Part shown: positions 8,617 to 17,199 of the stretch, in pieces
How positions within the stretch are numbered: position 1 is the first letter of the stretch
Layout of the letters: each line of letters begins with the position of its first letter
Assembly (NCBI GenBank): GCA_022573655.1
Contig: JACZTO010000001.1
Coordinates: forward strand, 94,169-158,168
Length of the DNA stretch: 64,000 nucleotides
Reading direction: 5' to 3'
Source of the DNA: Pseudomonadota bacterium
GTDB lineage: Bacteria > Pseudomonadota > Gammaproteobacteria > Steroidobacterales > Woeseiaceae
Notes under the pieces: generated by a model
Seen by the model: only the letters and a program-made list of their open reading frames with translations
Told to the model about the DNA's origin: nothing
Database searches by the model: none
Position numbers and translations under genes: made by a program

Positions 8617-9965
8617 AGTTGCAACGATTCTTACTGCTCTGCATCGCCGTTTTAGGCGTCGTTCCTGTGGGCGCTGATACGACGGTGTTTGTTAATGTGA
8701 ACATTGTGCCGATGACCACGGAAGTTGTTCTAAGCGGTCAGACAGTCATCGTGGCGCGAGGCAAGATTGCCAATATCGGACCTGTGGAATCTGTGCCCAT
8801 CCCTGAAGACGCGAAGATTGTCGATGGCACCGACCGTTTTCTTATGCCGGGGCTCGCAGAAATGCATGCACACGTGACCGGAACCCGGCCAGCAGAGATC
8901 GACAGGTTGTTTACACTGTTCGTTGCCAATGGCATCACCACGATTCGTGGCATGCTGGGCCAGTACTCGCACCTTGATTTGCGTGCGCGACTTGAAGCTG
9001 GTGAGGTGTTCGGACCGCGCTTTGTAACGTCGGGTCCGTCTCTGAACGGTCGCTCGGTGTCGAGCGCTGCGGATGCCGCGCGACAAGTGCGCGAGCAGCA
9101 TGCAGCAGGCTATGATTTTATCAAGGTACACCCCGGTCTGACAGCAGAGGAATTTGCGGCGCTTGCCGCAACAGCGAATGAACTGGGTATGCCCTATGCC
9201 GGGCATGTGCCGGTAGCGGCCGGTGTAAGAGAGGCTTTGCGTAGTCACATGGCCACCATCGATCATCTCGACGGTTATTTCGTGGCATTACTGCCGCCAG
9301 ACAGCCATGGCTCGGGTGGTTTCGGTGGTTTTTTTGATGTCATGCTGGCGCGCGAGCTTGATTCTGAAAAGATTGCTGCTCTTGCGGCAGCAACGGCCAT
9401 GGCGGGTACGTGGAACGTGCCAACGCAGGTCTTGGTCGAGCAAATGGTCGACGGCACCTCGGTAACGGATCTCAGGAACAGGTCTGAGATGCGTTACGTG
9501 CCCGAATCGACAGTCAACGACTGGGTGATAGCCAAGGAACGGCAACTGGCCGAACGCGGCTTTGATCCTGAGACAGCGGCATTGGCGATCGACTTGCGGC
9601 GGCGATTGATACTGGCATTGCACGACTCAGGAGCCGGGCTGTTGCTGGGCTCGGACGCGCCGCAGATATTTAATGTTCCCGGTTTCTCGGCACACCGAGA
9701 GCTGGATGTTCTGGTTGCTGCAGGATTGACGCCCTATGAGGCTTTGCAGACAGGTACCAGCGCCGTGGCGAAGTTCCTTGGCTCCAATACGGGAGTCGTG
9801 GCTGTCGGCAAGGAGGCGGATCTCATTCTGCTGGATGCGAACCCGCTCGAAGATATTCGCAACAGCCGCCGGATTCACGGCGTCATGTTGCGCGGGCAAT
9901 GGCTGCCGGCGTCCGAACTGGAGCAACGCCTGGCCGCCTATCTGACGCGGGACGATGAAATTTAG
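8610..9965 (+). CDS. Exported amidohydrolase family protein
   Basis: A 451-residue protein with a Sec signal peptide (LQRFLLLCIAVLGVVPVGA). The amidohydrolase metal ligands are visible in order: HAH in MPGLAEMHAHV, the likely carboxylated Lys in DFIKVHPG, His in YAGHVP and TIDHLDGY, and the final Asp in LLLGSDAPQ. It has the usual imidazolonepropionase/prolidase-like beta domain formed by both ends (ADLILLDANPLEDI). Such secreted enzymes hydrolyse cyclic amides or Xaa-Pro peptides. A peptide substrate would fit the neighbouring amino-acid deaminase, but that is inference. The ATG lies inside the end of the upstream gene. Confidence 0.88.
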   Translation: MLKLQRFLLLCIAVLGVVPVGADTTVFVNVNIVPMTTEVVLSGQTVIVARGKIANIGPVESVPIPEDAKIVDGTDRFLMPGLAEMHAHVTGTRPAEIDRLFTLFVANGITTIRGMLGQYSHLDLRARLEAGEVFGPRFVTSGPSLNGRSVSSAADAARQVREQHAAGYDFIKVHPGLTAEEFAALAATANELGMPYAGHVPVAAGVREALRSHMATIDHLDGYFVALLPPDSHGSGGFGGFFDVMLARELDSEKIAALAAATAMAGTWNVPTQVLVEQMVDGTSVTDLRNRSEMRYVPESTVNDWVIAKERQLAERGFDPETAALAIDLRRRLILALHDSGAGLLLGSDAPQIFNVPGFSAHRELDVLVAAGLTPYEALQTGTSAVAKFLGSNTGVVAVGKEADLILLDANPLEDIRNSRRIHGVMLRGQWLPASELEQRLAAYLTRDDEI

Positions 9966-10042
9966 GAACGCTTGCAACCAAATCCCGTTGACCGGCGTCT
10001 TACTTGTATATGACGCACGCAAAATGCCAAGAGGGGATACAC

Positions 10043-10543
10043 ATGCGCAGTTTTATTGTTATGGCAATGTTCGTGGCCAGCCTGACACATGCGGCGATGA
10101 ACGACTATACCGAGACCCGTTATCTGCAGCTCGATACAGACGACACAGAGGTACTCTCGATTGATGCTGGCGCGGGCAGTATGGATATCAAAGGTGTAGC
10201 TGGGGCCAGTGCTATCTCTGTTAAAGCGGTGATCGAAATTTCTGACACCAATGTTGACGAAGCAATGAAAATAATCGAGCGAAATATGACGTTATCGCTG
10301 GAGCAAAAGGGCACTGTAGCCCACCTCAAGGCGTGGTTCGAGCATGGTTTCTTGAACTTTGGCAGTGACGACGGCCGCATCGATATCGAAGTCAAGGTGC
10401 CGCAGGGCATCGCGGTCATTATCGACGATGGCTCGGGGAGCATCAAGATCAGTGATGTGGAAGAGGATCTGATTATCACTGGTGATGGTAGTGGCGGCCT
10501 GACGTATTCCGATATTCGCGGCACAGTCCAAGAGGATACTTAG
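10043..10543 (+). CDS. Small exported protein, DUF4097-like repeats
   Basis: A 166-residue protein with a signal peptide (RSFIVMAMFVASLTHA) followed by beta-rich sequence with repeated GxGSxxI/DGSGSIKI/DGSGGLTY turns, as in DUF4097 adhesin-like beta-solenoids. Function is unknown. I start at ATG 10043 (GAGGGG seven bases upstream) rather than TTG 10004. Its stop TAG is created by a MITE: TA is the target duplication and G is the first base of the element. Removing the element restores ACT-TAA, so the protein end is unchanged by the insertion. Confidence 0.75.
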   Translation: MRSFIVMAMFVASLTHAAMNDYTETRYLQLDTDDTEVLSIDAGAGSMDIKGVAGASAISVKAVIEISDTNVDEAMKIIERNMTLSLEQKGTVAHLKAWFEHGFLNFGSDDGRIDIEVKVPQGIAVIIDDGSGSIKISDVEEDLIITGDGSGGLTYSDIRGTVQEDT

Positions 10544-10805
10544 GGAAGCTCTGATCAATTAAGCGCAACTCTGCGCGATCTGAAGCGCAGAGATGCACGG
10601 CGTGCTTCGGTGGCAATGGCCTGGTCCTTGGCTAGAAGCACAACACCGCAGATATGCACTTCAGGCCGCGCCCTTCGGGGCCTCAGGTCTGCCCGACACT
10701 CGGCGTTGCGCTTTCTCGACGTAAGCCCGTAATGCCAGCAAAAGCGCGCCTTAATTGCCGGGCAGGCCGTAGGCCAGAGAATCACTTAATTGATCAGAGC
10801 TTCCC
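10543..10805. mobile_element. MITE-like non-autonomous transposable element, 263 bp
   Basis: Perfect 21-bp terminal inverted repeats begin GGGAAGCTCTGATCAA (10543-10563) and are mirrored at 10785-10805. TA flanks both sides (10541-10542 and 10806-10807), as expected for a TA target duplication (IS630/Tc1-like or some IS5-group transposases). The interior holds GC-rich hairpins (CTCTGCGC with GCGCAGAG; AGGCC with GGCCT) and no credible gene; the 76-codon minus-strand ORF is arginine-rich and looks incidental. The parent transposase is not in this window. The element fills the 335-bp gap between the exported protein and the CBS gene. Confidence 0.85.
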
Positions 10806-10878
10806 TAAGTGGCATAAATGCTAGAATATCCTCGCAGGAACACTCACTCGAAGGTGTGAATACCAATGGGGAGGCAGC

Positions 10879-11307
10879 ATGAAACTCGTTAAACATCTGC
10901 TTGATTCGAAAGGCAGTGATATTTTTTCCATCACCATGGGCGAGTCGGTTCTCGACGCGATCAAACTCATGGCGGACAAGGCGATTGGCTCACTTCTGGT
11001 TATGCAAGGCGATGAGCTAAAAGGTATCGTCACCGAACGCGACTACGCCCGTAAGGTCATAATAAAAGGCCGCTCTTCAGAAACGACAGAAGTGTCGGAA
11101 ATCATGACGACCCGCGTACGAACGGCGTCGCCTGAAAAGACAGTCAATCATTGTATGGCCCTCATGACCGAATACAAAATCAGGCATCTTCCGGTGGTCG
11201 ACGAAGGCGCGGTGGTCGGTGTGATTTCCATTGGCGACCTGGTCGAAGCGATTATCAAAGACCAGCAGGAGGAGATTGAGCACCTGGAGCACTATATAAG
11301 TGGCTAG
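10879..11307 (+). CDS. CBS domain-pair protein
   Basis: A 142-residue protein made of two CBS motifs (about residues 15-65 and 75-130), each ending in the typical GIVTERDYARKV and GVISIGDLVEAI strings. CBS pairs bind adenosine nucleotides and act as energy or redox sensors. No catalytic domain is attached, so it probably regulates a partner. GAGGCAGC precedes the ATG. Its last 8 bases overlap the dienelactone hydrolase GTG, so the two are probably co-expressed. The MITE sits just upstream and may have replaced or moved promoter sequence. Confidence 0.88.
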   Translation: MKLVKHLLDSKGSDIFSITMGESVLDAIKLMADKAIGSLLVMQGDELKGIVTERDYARKVIIKGRSSETTEVSEIMTTRVRTASPEKTVNHCMALMTEYKIRHLPVVDEGAVVGVISIGDLVEAIIKDQQEEIEHLEHYISG

Positions 11308-12190
11308 CGACACGGGCATCGACGGTCGGGTAATGCGGCTGTTTGATGGTTATGTCCATGGTCAAATCAATCGCCGACAGTTCCTGGACCAGGTAGCAAA
11401 GATCACTGCGTCCGCGACAACAGCCGCCGCAATTCTTGCGAGTCTGAGCCCGGACTATTCTCTTGCGCAGCAGGTTGATCCGAACGACATCACAATCGCG
11501 GCAAGTTACAAGCAATATGCTTCGCCCGAAGGCGGCGGTGTTATGAAGGGGTATTTCGTCCGACCAGCCGTGACGCAGCACAGGCTGCCGGCCGTCGTCG
11601 TAATCCACGAAAATCGAGGGCTGAATCCGTACGTGGAGGATGTCGCCCGGCGCCTGGCTGTGGCAGGTTTCATTGCTTTTGCCCCCGATGCGCTGACGCC
11701 TCTGGGTGGCTATCCGGGAAATGATGATGATGGCCGGGCACTACAGCGGCAACGCGACCATAACGAAATGGTAGAAGACTTTGTCGCGGCCGTAGATTTT
11801 CTGCAGGAACACCCGGATTGTACAGGCAAGGTCGGCGCGGTCGGTTTCTGCTTCGGCGGTGGCATGTCGATGCGGCTGGCCGTCCGTATTGCGAATCTCG
11901 GTGCAGCCGTCGCATTTTATGGACGCCATCCAGATGCCACTGAAGCGTCAGCCATACAGGCGCCACTGATGCTGCACCACGCCGGACTCGACGAGCGCGT
12001 CAACGCAGGCTGGCCGAAATTCGAAGCAGCACTGCAGGCGGCTGACAGAGAATTCATCAACTATCACTACCCGAATGTCAATCATGGCTTCCACAATGAC
12101 ACGACGCCTCGCTACGATCAGGAGGCTGCGGATCTGGCCTGGCAGCGGACGACCGGTTTCTTTGCCAGCCATCTTGAGCTCGGAGGCTAG
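11300..12190 (+). CDS. Dienelactone hydrolase family protein with a Tat-like leader
   Basis: A 296-residue alpha/beta hydrolase. The N-terminus carries NRRQFLDQ followed by a hydrophobic alanine-rich stretch, as in twin-arginine export signals of this subfamily. The nucleophile is the Cys in GFCFGGG (about residue 184); Asp in HHAGLDERV and His in NVNHGFHND complete the triad. Members hydrolyse enol-lactones or esters. The start is GTG, overlapping the CBS gene by 8 bases. The TPR gene follows after 3 bp. A second homologue lies at 25079-25987, as a lipoprotein. Confidence 0.85.
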   Translation: MASDTGIDGRVMRLFDGYVHGQINRRQFLDQVAKITASATTAAAILASLSPDYSLAQQVDPNDITIAASYKQYASPEGGGVMKGYFVRPAVTQHRLPAVVVIHENRGLNPYVEDVARRLAVAGFIAFAPDALTPLGGYPGNDDDGRALQRQRDHNEMVEDFVAAVDFLQEHPDCTGKVGAVGFCFGGGMSMRLAVRIANLGAAVAFYGRHPDATEASAIQAPLMLHHAGLDERVNAGWPKFEAALQAADREFINYHYPNVNHGFHNDTTPRYDQEAADLAWQRTTGFFASHLELGG

Positions 12191-12193
12191 GCA

Positions 12194-12742
12194 ATGCAGC
12201 CCTGGCAGTTATTGCTCGCCGTATTGGCGTTGTCGGCAATGCAGGTCTGCGTGGCTCAGGACCTGGACCCGGGGTCGAAAACCGTTCTGGGGCCACGCAA
12301 TATTGCTCTATACGACGGCGCCAATGCATTGATGTCCGGCGATGGCGAAGAGGGTGTTCGTCTGACGTTGCTTGGTTTGAAGTCAGCCCACGGCCAGCAC
12401 GAGCTAACGGCCGCACACGCAAATTTGTGTGCCGGTTTTCTAATGCTTGAGCAATATGAGACGGCTCTCGTGCATTGCGACTGGGTACTTGAGCGTCACG
12501 AAAATCACTGGCGTTCATACAATAATCGCGCACTCGTTTATTTATTCCTGGAGAAATATGAGGAATCTGAAGCGGATATCCGTCGCGGGCAAGAACTCAA
12601 CCCACGATCGGAAAGCCTTAAAGAAGTCAGGGGCATGTACCTGGACGAAGTTGCACCGGTGACGGAGGAAATTTTTATCGACGAACGGCGCGGCATAACC
12701 AAGCCGCCCACGCCCAACATAGCTGTCGACGTGGTTGAATGA
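12194..12742 (+). CDS. Exported tetratricopeptide-repeat protein
   Basis: A 182-residue protein with a signal peptide (QLLLAVLALSAMQVCVAQ) and about two to three TPR units (around residues 40-145; LCAGFLMLEQYETALVHCDWVL, then YNNRALVYLFLEKYEESEADI). TPRs mediate protein contacts, here in the periplasm. The C-terminus overlaps the TonB-like gene by ATGA. The downstream TonB domain suggests a role in envelope energy coupling or uptake, but no partner is identifiable. Confidence 0.75.
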   Translation: MQPWQLLLAVLALSAMQVCVAQDLDPGSKTVLGPRNIALYDGANALMSGDGEEGVRLTLLGLKSAHGQHELTAAHANLCAGFLMLEQYETALVHCDWVLERHENHWRSYNNRALVYLFLEKYEESEADIRRGQELNPRSESLKEVRGMYLDEVAPVTEEIFIDERRGITKPPTPNIAVDVVE

Positions 12743-13122
12743 TGTTCCGCTGTGGCTTCTGCGGTGTTGCACTCACACTTGTCATCGCATCTGCCACGGT
12801 ACTCAGCGACGATGGCCCGTTGTTCGCCCGGATAACTGGCACCGATACCAAGCGCTTACCCTCATATACAGTTGCACCGGAGTACCCACGCAAGGCAAGA
12901 CGCGATCGCGTCGAAGGTGAAGTACAGGTGTGTTTTGACATTGACCGGCAGGGGCGGCCGCGGCGTATCGCTGTACGCAACAGTACCAATCGCGCTTTTG
13001 AGAAACCTTCGATTCGAGCAGTCAGGGCATCAACATTCAGGCCGCTGAAAGAGGGCGAGCCCCTGCAATCAATAAAGTCATGTCGGACGTTTCGATTTAC
13101 TTTGCAACCAGTAGAAGAATAA
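12739..13122 (+). CDS. Periplasmic TonB C-terminal domain protein
   Basis: A 127-residue protein with a signal-like N-terminus (CGVALTLVIASATVLS) and a TonB C-terminal fold: VAPEYPRKARRDRVEGEVQVCFDIDRQGRPRRIAV and a closing FRFTL strand. It lacks the proline-rich linker and stable anchor of true TonB, so it is a stand-alone domain that may bind an outer-membrane receptor or peptidoglycan. Two cysteines (CFDI and SCRTF) could form a disulfide, as in several short TonB-C proteins. It is the last gene of the CBS-DLH-TPR-TonB-C run. Confidence 0.78.
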   Translation: MMFRCGFCGVALTLVIASATVLSDDGPLFARITGTDTKRLPSYTVAPEYPRKARRDRVEGEVQVCFDIDRQGRPRRIAVRNSTNRAFEKPSIRAVRASTFRPLKEGEPLQSIKSCRTFRFTLQPVEE

Positions 13123-13153
13123 CGCTACACGCCCAAGCAGCAAAGAGTTCTTC

Positions 13154-14053
13154 TTATTCGCCGTCGAGCCCGGCAGCACGCTGCGCGGAACGCAGCGTAT
13201 TGGCCATGAGCATGGTAATCGTCATCGGCCCGACGCCACCCGGGACTGGTGTTATCGCTCCCGCGACAGTGCTGACATCGTCGTAGTCAACGTCACCGGT
13301 CAGGCGAGATTTGGTTTCGCCATCGATGGTTTGCTCAACTCGATTGATACCTACATCGATAACGATGGCGCCGGCCTTGACCCAGTCTGCTTTGACCATG
13401 TTCGGACGTCCGACCGCCGCGACAACGATGTCAGCGCCGCTGACAACCCGTGGCAGATCCTTGGTGCGACTATGTGTGATCGTTACCGTTGCGTTAGCCT
13501 GTAACAGCAAGGCCGCTATTGGCTTACCGACTATGTTGGAGCGTCCAATGACGACGGCATTCTTGCCGGACAGATCAGGGCCAATCTCATCTTCGATCAT
13601 CAGCATGCAACCCGCGGGGGTGCAGGGCACGAATGTATCGGCCATGTGGCCTGCTGTCAGCTTGCCGATATTGACAAGGTGAAAGCCATCGACATCTTTC
13701 GCCGTCGAAATCGCCTGCGTAACGGTCAGTTCATCCAGGTGTTCCGGCAAGGGTAGCTGGACAAGAATCCCGTGTATCGCCGGGTCATTATTGAGTTCGT
13801 CTATCAGTTGCAGGACATCTTGTTCCGAAACGTCGTCAGCGAGGGAGTGCTGCACTGAATGAAAGCCACAGGACTCGGCCGTGCGTTTCTTATTGCGCAC
13901 GTAGACCTGGCTAGCAGGGTTCTCGCCGATTATGACGACAGCGAGACCTGGTTTGATGCCGTGTTCCTCGAGCAGCGTCGCGGTTTCCAGGGTGATGGAC
14001 TCAGTGAGCTTTGCTGCTTTTGCTTTGCCATCGATCTTTCTTGCAACTTTCAT
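13154..14053 (-). CDS. folD: Bifunctional methylenetetrahydrofolate dehydrogenase / methenyltetrahydrofolate cyclohydrolase
   Basis: A 299-residue FolD. It interconverts 5,10-methylene- and 10-formyl-tetrahydrofolate with NADP in the cytoplasm. Signatures present: [14 protein letters not shown] with the catalytic Lys, the QLPLPEHLD segment, and the dinucleotide domain [15 protein letters not shown], then [11 protein letters not shown] near the C-terminus. Length is close to the usual 285-300. The start is ATG 14053 with AAGGAT upstream; the extra Met in the track comes from a TTG. It appears monocistronic and converges with the TonB-C gene. Confidence 0.97.
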   Translation of the reverse strand: MKVARKIDGKAKAAKLTESITLETATLLEEHGIKPGLAVVIIGENPASQVYVRNKKRTAESCGFHSVQHSLADDVSEQDVLQLIDELNNDPAIHGILVQLPLPEHLDELTVTQAISTAKDVDGFHLVNIGKLTAGHMADTFVPCTPAGCMLMIEDEIGPDLSGKNAVVIGRSNIVGKPIAALLLQANATVTITHSRTKDLPRVVSGADIVVAAVGRPNMVKADWVKAGAIVIDVGINRVEQTIDGETKSRLTGDVDYDDVSTVAGAITPVPGGVGPMTITMLMANTLRSAQRAAGLDGE

Positions 14054-14133
14054 CAATCTATAATCCTTAGCAACTGGGTAATGCGCCGGCGGCCGTCGGC
14101 GCGACGCATGGTAACGATATGTTGTGTTTGTTT

Positions 14134-14565
14134 CTACCAGGAAACGCCGCTTGCAGGAGACCAGCGACCCTCGCGTCTCACGACGCGGTCAGCAACAGAC
14201 TCGCCGTCGTAAGTGATGGGGAGGGCCGTCGCGCAATTATCAGGCTGGGGCGTGAGCGCGCGCATGTTAATTATGCCAAATCGGCCGTTCGGCGTTTCAA
14301 TAATAGCGCCGATATACACACCACAGTTTCTGCAGAGCAAGAAATCGGCCGTCTTCAGGCCGAAGCGATAGCGTTGCAGATGCGCAGGATCAGACGCCTT
14401 AAAGACGATATGCGAGGCGGGGTCCGACGTACTCAGGGCATCGTGAGTGCGGCAAAACCGACACTGGCAGGCACGCACAGACCATTTCGCCGGGCTGGCG
14501 GCGCATTTGTAACGAAAGCCAATTGCTCCGCAGTGGCACTCGCCGTTGTAGCCGATGTCACCCAT
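14134..14565 (-). CDS. GFA (glutathione-dependent formaldehyde-activating) domain protein
   Basis: A 143-residue zinc-binding protein. The GFA cysteine pattern is complete: ECHCG near residue 10, CQCRFC near 35 and CRNC near 80. The founding member adds formaldehyde to glutathione, but most family members have unknown roles. It overlaps the ceramidase-like gene by 8 bases, the last of four overlapping genes. The ORF track start (14667) reads back into that gene, so ATG 14565 is preferred. Confidence 0.85.
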   Translation of the reverse strand: MGDIGYNGECHCGAIGFRYKCAASPAKWSVRACQCRFCRTHDALSTSDPASHIVFKASDPAHLQRYRFGLKTADFLLCRNCGVYIGAIIETPNGRFGIINMRALTPQPDNCATALPITYDGESVADRVVRREGRWSPASGVSW

Positions 14566-15322
14566 GCGCCTGCCCGCTTCTTCGCCGCTGCGAAAGTCCA
14601 TACAGCAGGCTTGCTGGCGCCAGCGACGCGACGATGTGTTTGATTGAATGACCGCTGAGGAGTTCACCGACGGCGTAAATGTCGCTGTCGAACCACTCGA
14701 AAAGCTTCGCTGCCAGGTAAATTCCGAACATCATCCAGATGTAACGTCCCAGGTCGCTGCGCGACGGAAATAACAGCAGAGCGATTGGAATCAGCAACAT
14801 CGGGAGAAACTGCACCACAGCGTAGGGTCGTAAGTCCCCGACTCCAAGTAATTCGGTGCGCGACCAGTACATGACCGAGGCAAAACCAATTAAGAGAAGC
14901 GGCAGCAAGACCGCTGCACCGATACGCGCCGATCTGTATTCGGCGACAACGATGGCAACCAGGCTCATGAAACCAATCGTTATCGGCAGTCGATCCCAGA
15001 CCAGGGGTTCATTACCTGGCTGCAGATGATAGTAAGCGGAGCCGAAGCATGTGAGCGTGATTCCGGCGAAAAACACCAGCCAGGCCAGCTTCATGCCAGG
15101 AGCCACGGTATCGCCGTGCCGCGAGACGAAAATCAAGCCCGACACCCCTACGAAGAGAAAGGGCAAGTTGGACATGACATTGAGGAAGTTCGGGACTCCG
15201 GCAAACGATCTGCGATCGCTGAACTGGTGATACAATGGATCCTGGGCAACAGGATCTGCAAGTGCCGCCGCAATGATCGTCGCCAGACCGACGGCCAGCA
15301 GTAGCGCGGCCCGCCAGGTCAC
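14558..15322 (-). CDS. Ceramidase-like (CREST superfamily) integral membrane protein
   Basis: A 254-residue protein with about seven predicted transmembrane helices. Motifs match the alkaline ceramidase/PAQR (CREST) plan: Ser and His in GSAYYHLQPGNEPLVWDRLP on one side and HSIKHIVA near the end, which would supply the metal-binding histidines. These enzymes hydrolyse amide-linked lipids in the membrane. The GTG start overlaps the DUF6265 stop (GTGA). The bacterial substrate is unknown. Confidence 0.78.
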   Translation of the reverse strand: MTWRAALLLAVGLATIIAAALADPVAQDPLYHQFSDRRSFAGVPNFLNVMSNLPFLFVGVSGLIFVSRHGDTVAPGMKLAWLVFFAGITLTCFGSAYYHLQPGNEPLVWDRLPITIGFMSLVAIVVAEYRSARIGAAVLLPLLLIGFASVMYWSRTELLGVGDLRPYAVVQFLPMLLIPIALLLFPSRSDLGRYIWMMFGIYLAAKLFEWFDSDIYAVGELLSGHSIKHIVASLAPASLLYGLSQRRRSGQAHG

Positions 15323-15783
15323 TGGCTAAAGCTCTCGCAATCGACTCTGCTCATGGGAAAATCAATGGCTTTGAGTCGACCGCCGGACTGACCTTCGATG
15401 CGACCGAGCAACCCGCCTTCGTCGTTCAGGCGATAAATGATACGTTGCGGGAAATCGTGTTCGGGGTTCTCAAAGATAACTTCATTTTCTGTAAGGCTCA
15501 CCATGTCAAATCGTGCTGTATTTTGGCCTGACGGCGAGGCGAACAGTGCCAGAGATTTCTCTCCGGTCTCTTCGATGCGCAAGTATTCATAGGCGATCGT
15601 TTTTGAGTTGCGCACGGTTCTGCTAACCGCAATCATCGTGCCACCGACGGGCGACATCCAGTATTCACCCGAACCAGGTTCTTCGTCATCGTAGGCCCAG
15701 CAGCCGGACAGCCAACTCAAGCGCGAGATGTCAGCAGCAGCAGACAGACTGATCAGCAGCGCTAAAATGGCAGCGAGTCGCAT
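15319..15783 (-). CDS. Exported DUF6265 family protein
   Basis: A 154-residue protein with a signal peptide (RLAAILALLISLSAAA) followed by LSWLSGCWAYDDEEPGSGEYWMSPVGGTMIAVSRT, the hallmark of DUF6265, a lipocalin-like small beta-barrel. Function is not known. The ATG directly follows the cupin stop (TAAATG) and its end overlaps the next gene by 4 bases, so expression should be coupled across this operon. Confidence 0.8.
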   Translation of the reverse strand: MRLAAILALLISLSAAADISRLSWLSGCWAYDDEEPGSGEYWMSPVGGTMIAVSRTVRNSKTIAYEYLRIEETGEKSLALFASPSGQNTARFDMVSLTENEVIFENPEHDFPQRIIYRLNDEGGLLGRIEGQSGGRLKAIDFPMSRVDCESFSQ

Positions 15784-16119
15784 TTACTCTCCCCCCTGCG
15801 GGCCGTAAAACACTACCCAGGCCGCGAAATTGTCGGTGAAGTCGACGAAGCGATGCTCCACTCCGGCTGCGACGAATAACGCATCGCCCGCGGCAAATGG
15901 AACGTGTTCGTCGCCGCGCACGAAAGTGCCGCTACCGGTCTGGACAATGTAGATCTCGTCTTGGGCGTGCGGCTGCTGCTTATCCTCAATCACCGGCTTG
16001 TAGTAGCCGAGTTCCATACTGCCGTACTCGAGCAGAACAGCGTAAAGGCCATCTGCCGATTTTGCGATTGCCGCAAGCGCATTTTGCGGTGTTAGCTCGC
16101 CGTCGCTGCCTCCGTTCAT
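15784..16119 (-). CDS. Cupin domain protein
   Basis: A 111-residue single-domain cupin. The metal-site motifs are PHAQDEIYIVQTGSGTF (H and E ligands) and GDALFVAAGVEHRF (H ligand). Small cupins may be dioxygenases, isomerases or sensors, and the sequence does not decide. The start is taken at ATG 16119 because upstream extension uses a TTG. It is the first of four overlapping genes (cupin, DUF6265, ceramidase-like, GFA) and is divergent from the acyltransferase. Confidence 0.83.
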   Translation of the reverse strand: MNGGSDGELTPQNALAAIAKSADGLYAVLLEYGSMELGYYKPVIEDKQQPHAQDEIYIVQTGSGTFVRGDEHVPFAAGDALFVAAGVEHRFVDFTDNFAAWVVFYGPQGGE

Positions 16120-16227
16120 GTGCTCACCGTACTGCAAGGCCGTGGGCGCAGCAAGCCGGCAAACTCGCAAATAGTACGCGCCGATTCAGCTAAGATATGC
16201 ATCCACTTTGGTACCAGGTCGGATTGT

Positions 16228-17136
16228 GTGACCAGATTTCTTCGCAATTTGCGCGGTGTTCTCGTCTTTGGCGCGATGACATTCAATACGATTTTCTGGT
16301 TTGTGCCGTTAATCTTGCTGGCCATACTGAAGTTGTTGCTGCCAATACCAGTATTGCGACGTAGCGTTACCCGAGTGTTGATGATGATTGGTGAGAACTG
16401 GGTCAGTATCAATACTGTGATTCTGCGCACTGGCGCGTCGATTGATTGGCAGGCACGTGGCGTTGAACGTCTGCGCCGCGACGGCTGGTATCTTGTGATA
16501 ACGAATCACCAGACCTGGGTTGATATCGTTGTCCTGCAGCATGTCCTCAATCGGCGCATGCCTTTTCTGAAATTCTTCATTAAACAGGAGCTAATCTGGT
16601 TTCCGTTGTTGGGCATTGCCTGGTGGGCGATGGACATGCCGTTCATGAAGCGTTATTCGCCATCATTCCTGGCGAAGAATCCACATATGAAAGGCAAAGA
16701 TCTGGAAACGACGCGCCGTGCCTGCCAAAAATTTTACGATACGCCGACCTCGATACTCAATTTCATCGAGGGGACTCGCTTTAGCGAGGAAAAACGTGCA
16801 GAGCGGAATTCGCCATACCGGAATTTGCTGCAGCCGCGCGCGGGCGGCTTCGCCATGGCCGTGTCGTCGATGGGAGAACTATTCACGAGCGTTGTGGATA
16901 CCACGCTGATTTATCCTGGTGGAGCTGCGCGTTTCTGGGATATGTGTTGCGGAACTCATGTGCGCGTCATTATCGATATTCGTGAACGTTCACTGGAAGA
17001 CTGGCTGATAGTTGGGAACTACGAGCATGATCGTGAATTTCGACGTCGCATGCATCGCTGGCTCAGCGACATCTGGTACGACAAAGATGCCCTGATCGAC
17101 GCGGTCCTGAATGAAGAGTCACAGCCTGATGTTTGA
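16228..17136 (+). CDS. 1-acylglycerol-3-phosphate acyltransferase family (YihG-like)
   Basis: A 302-residue membrane acyltransferase. It has a hydrophobic N-terminal anchor (NTIFWFVPLILLAILKLLLPIPVL), the NHxxxxD catalytic motif NHQTWVD near residue 93 and the substrate motif EGTRF near 181. It transfers an acyl group to lysophosphatidic acid during phospholipid synthesis at the inner membrane. I use GTG 16228 because the resulting N-terminus matches YihG-type proteins; the track start (16120) adds 36 hydrophilic residues. Confidence 0.88.
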   Translation: MTRFLRNLRGVLVFGAMTFNTIFWFVPLILLAILKLLLPIPVLRRSVTRVLMMIGENWVSINTVILRTGASIDWQARGVERLRRDGWYLVITNHQTWVDIVVLQHVLNRRMPFLKFFIKQELIWFPLLGIAWWAMDMPFMKRYSPSFLAKNPHMKGKDLETTRRACQKFYDTPTSILNFIEGTRFSEEKRAERNSPYRNLLQPRAGGFAMAVSSMGELFTSVVDTTLIYPGGAARFWDMCCGTHVRVIIDIRERSLEDWLIVGNYEHDREFRRRMHRWLSDIWYDKDALIDAVLNEESQPDV

Positions 17137-17199
17137 CATTGCCCGCCGTTAGTCGTATCTCATTGGTTCACACCGCATTCTTGTCAGGCAGGAAATGCA

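Noticed and set aside
10555-10785. 76-codon minus-strand ORF inside the MITE
   Set aside because: Lies wholly within the element, is Arg-rich, overlaps both terminal regions and shows no transposase motif.
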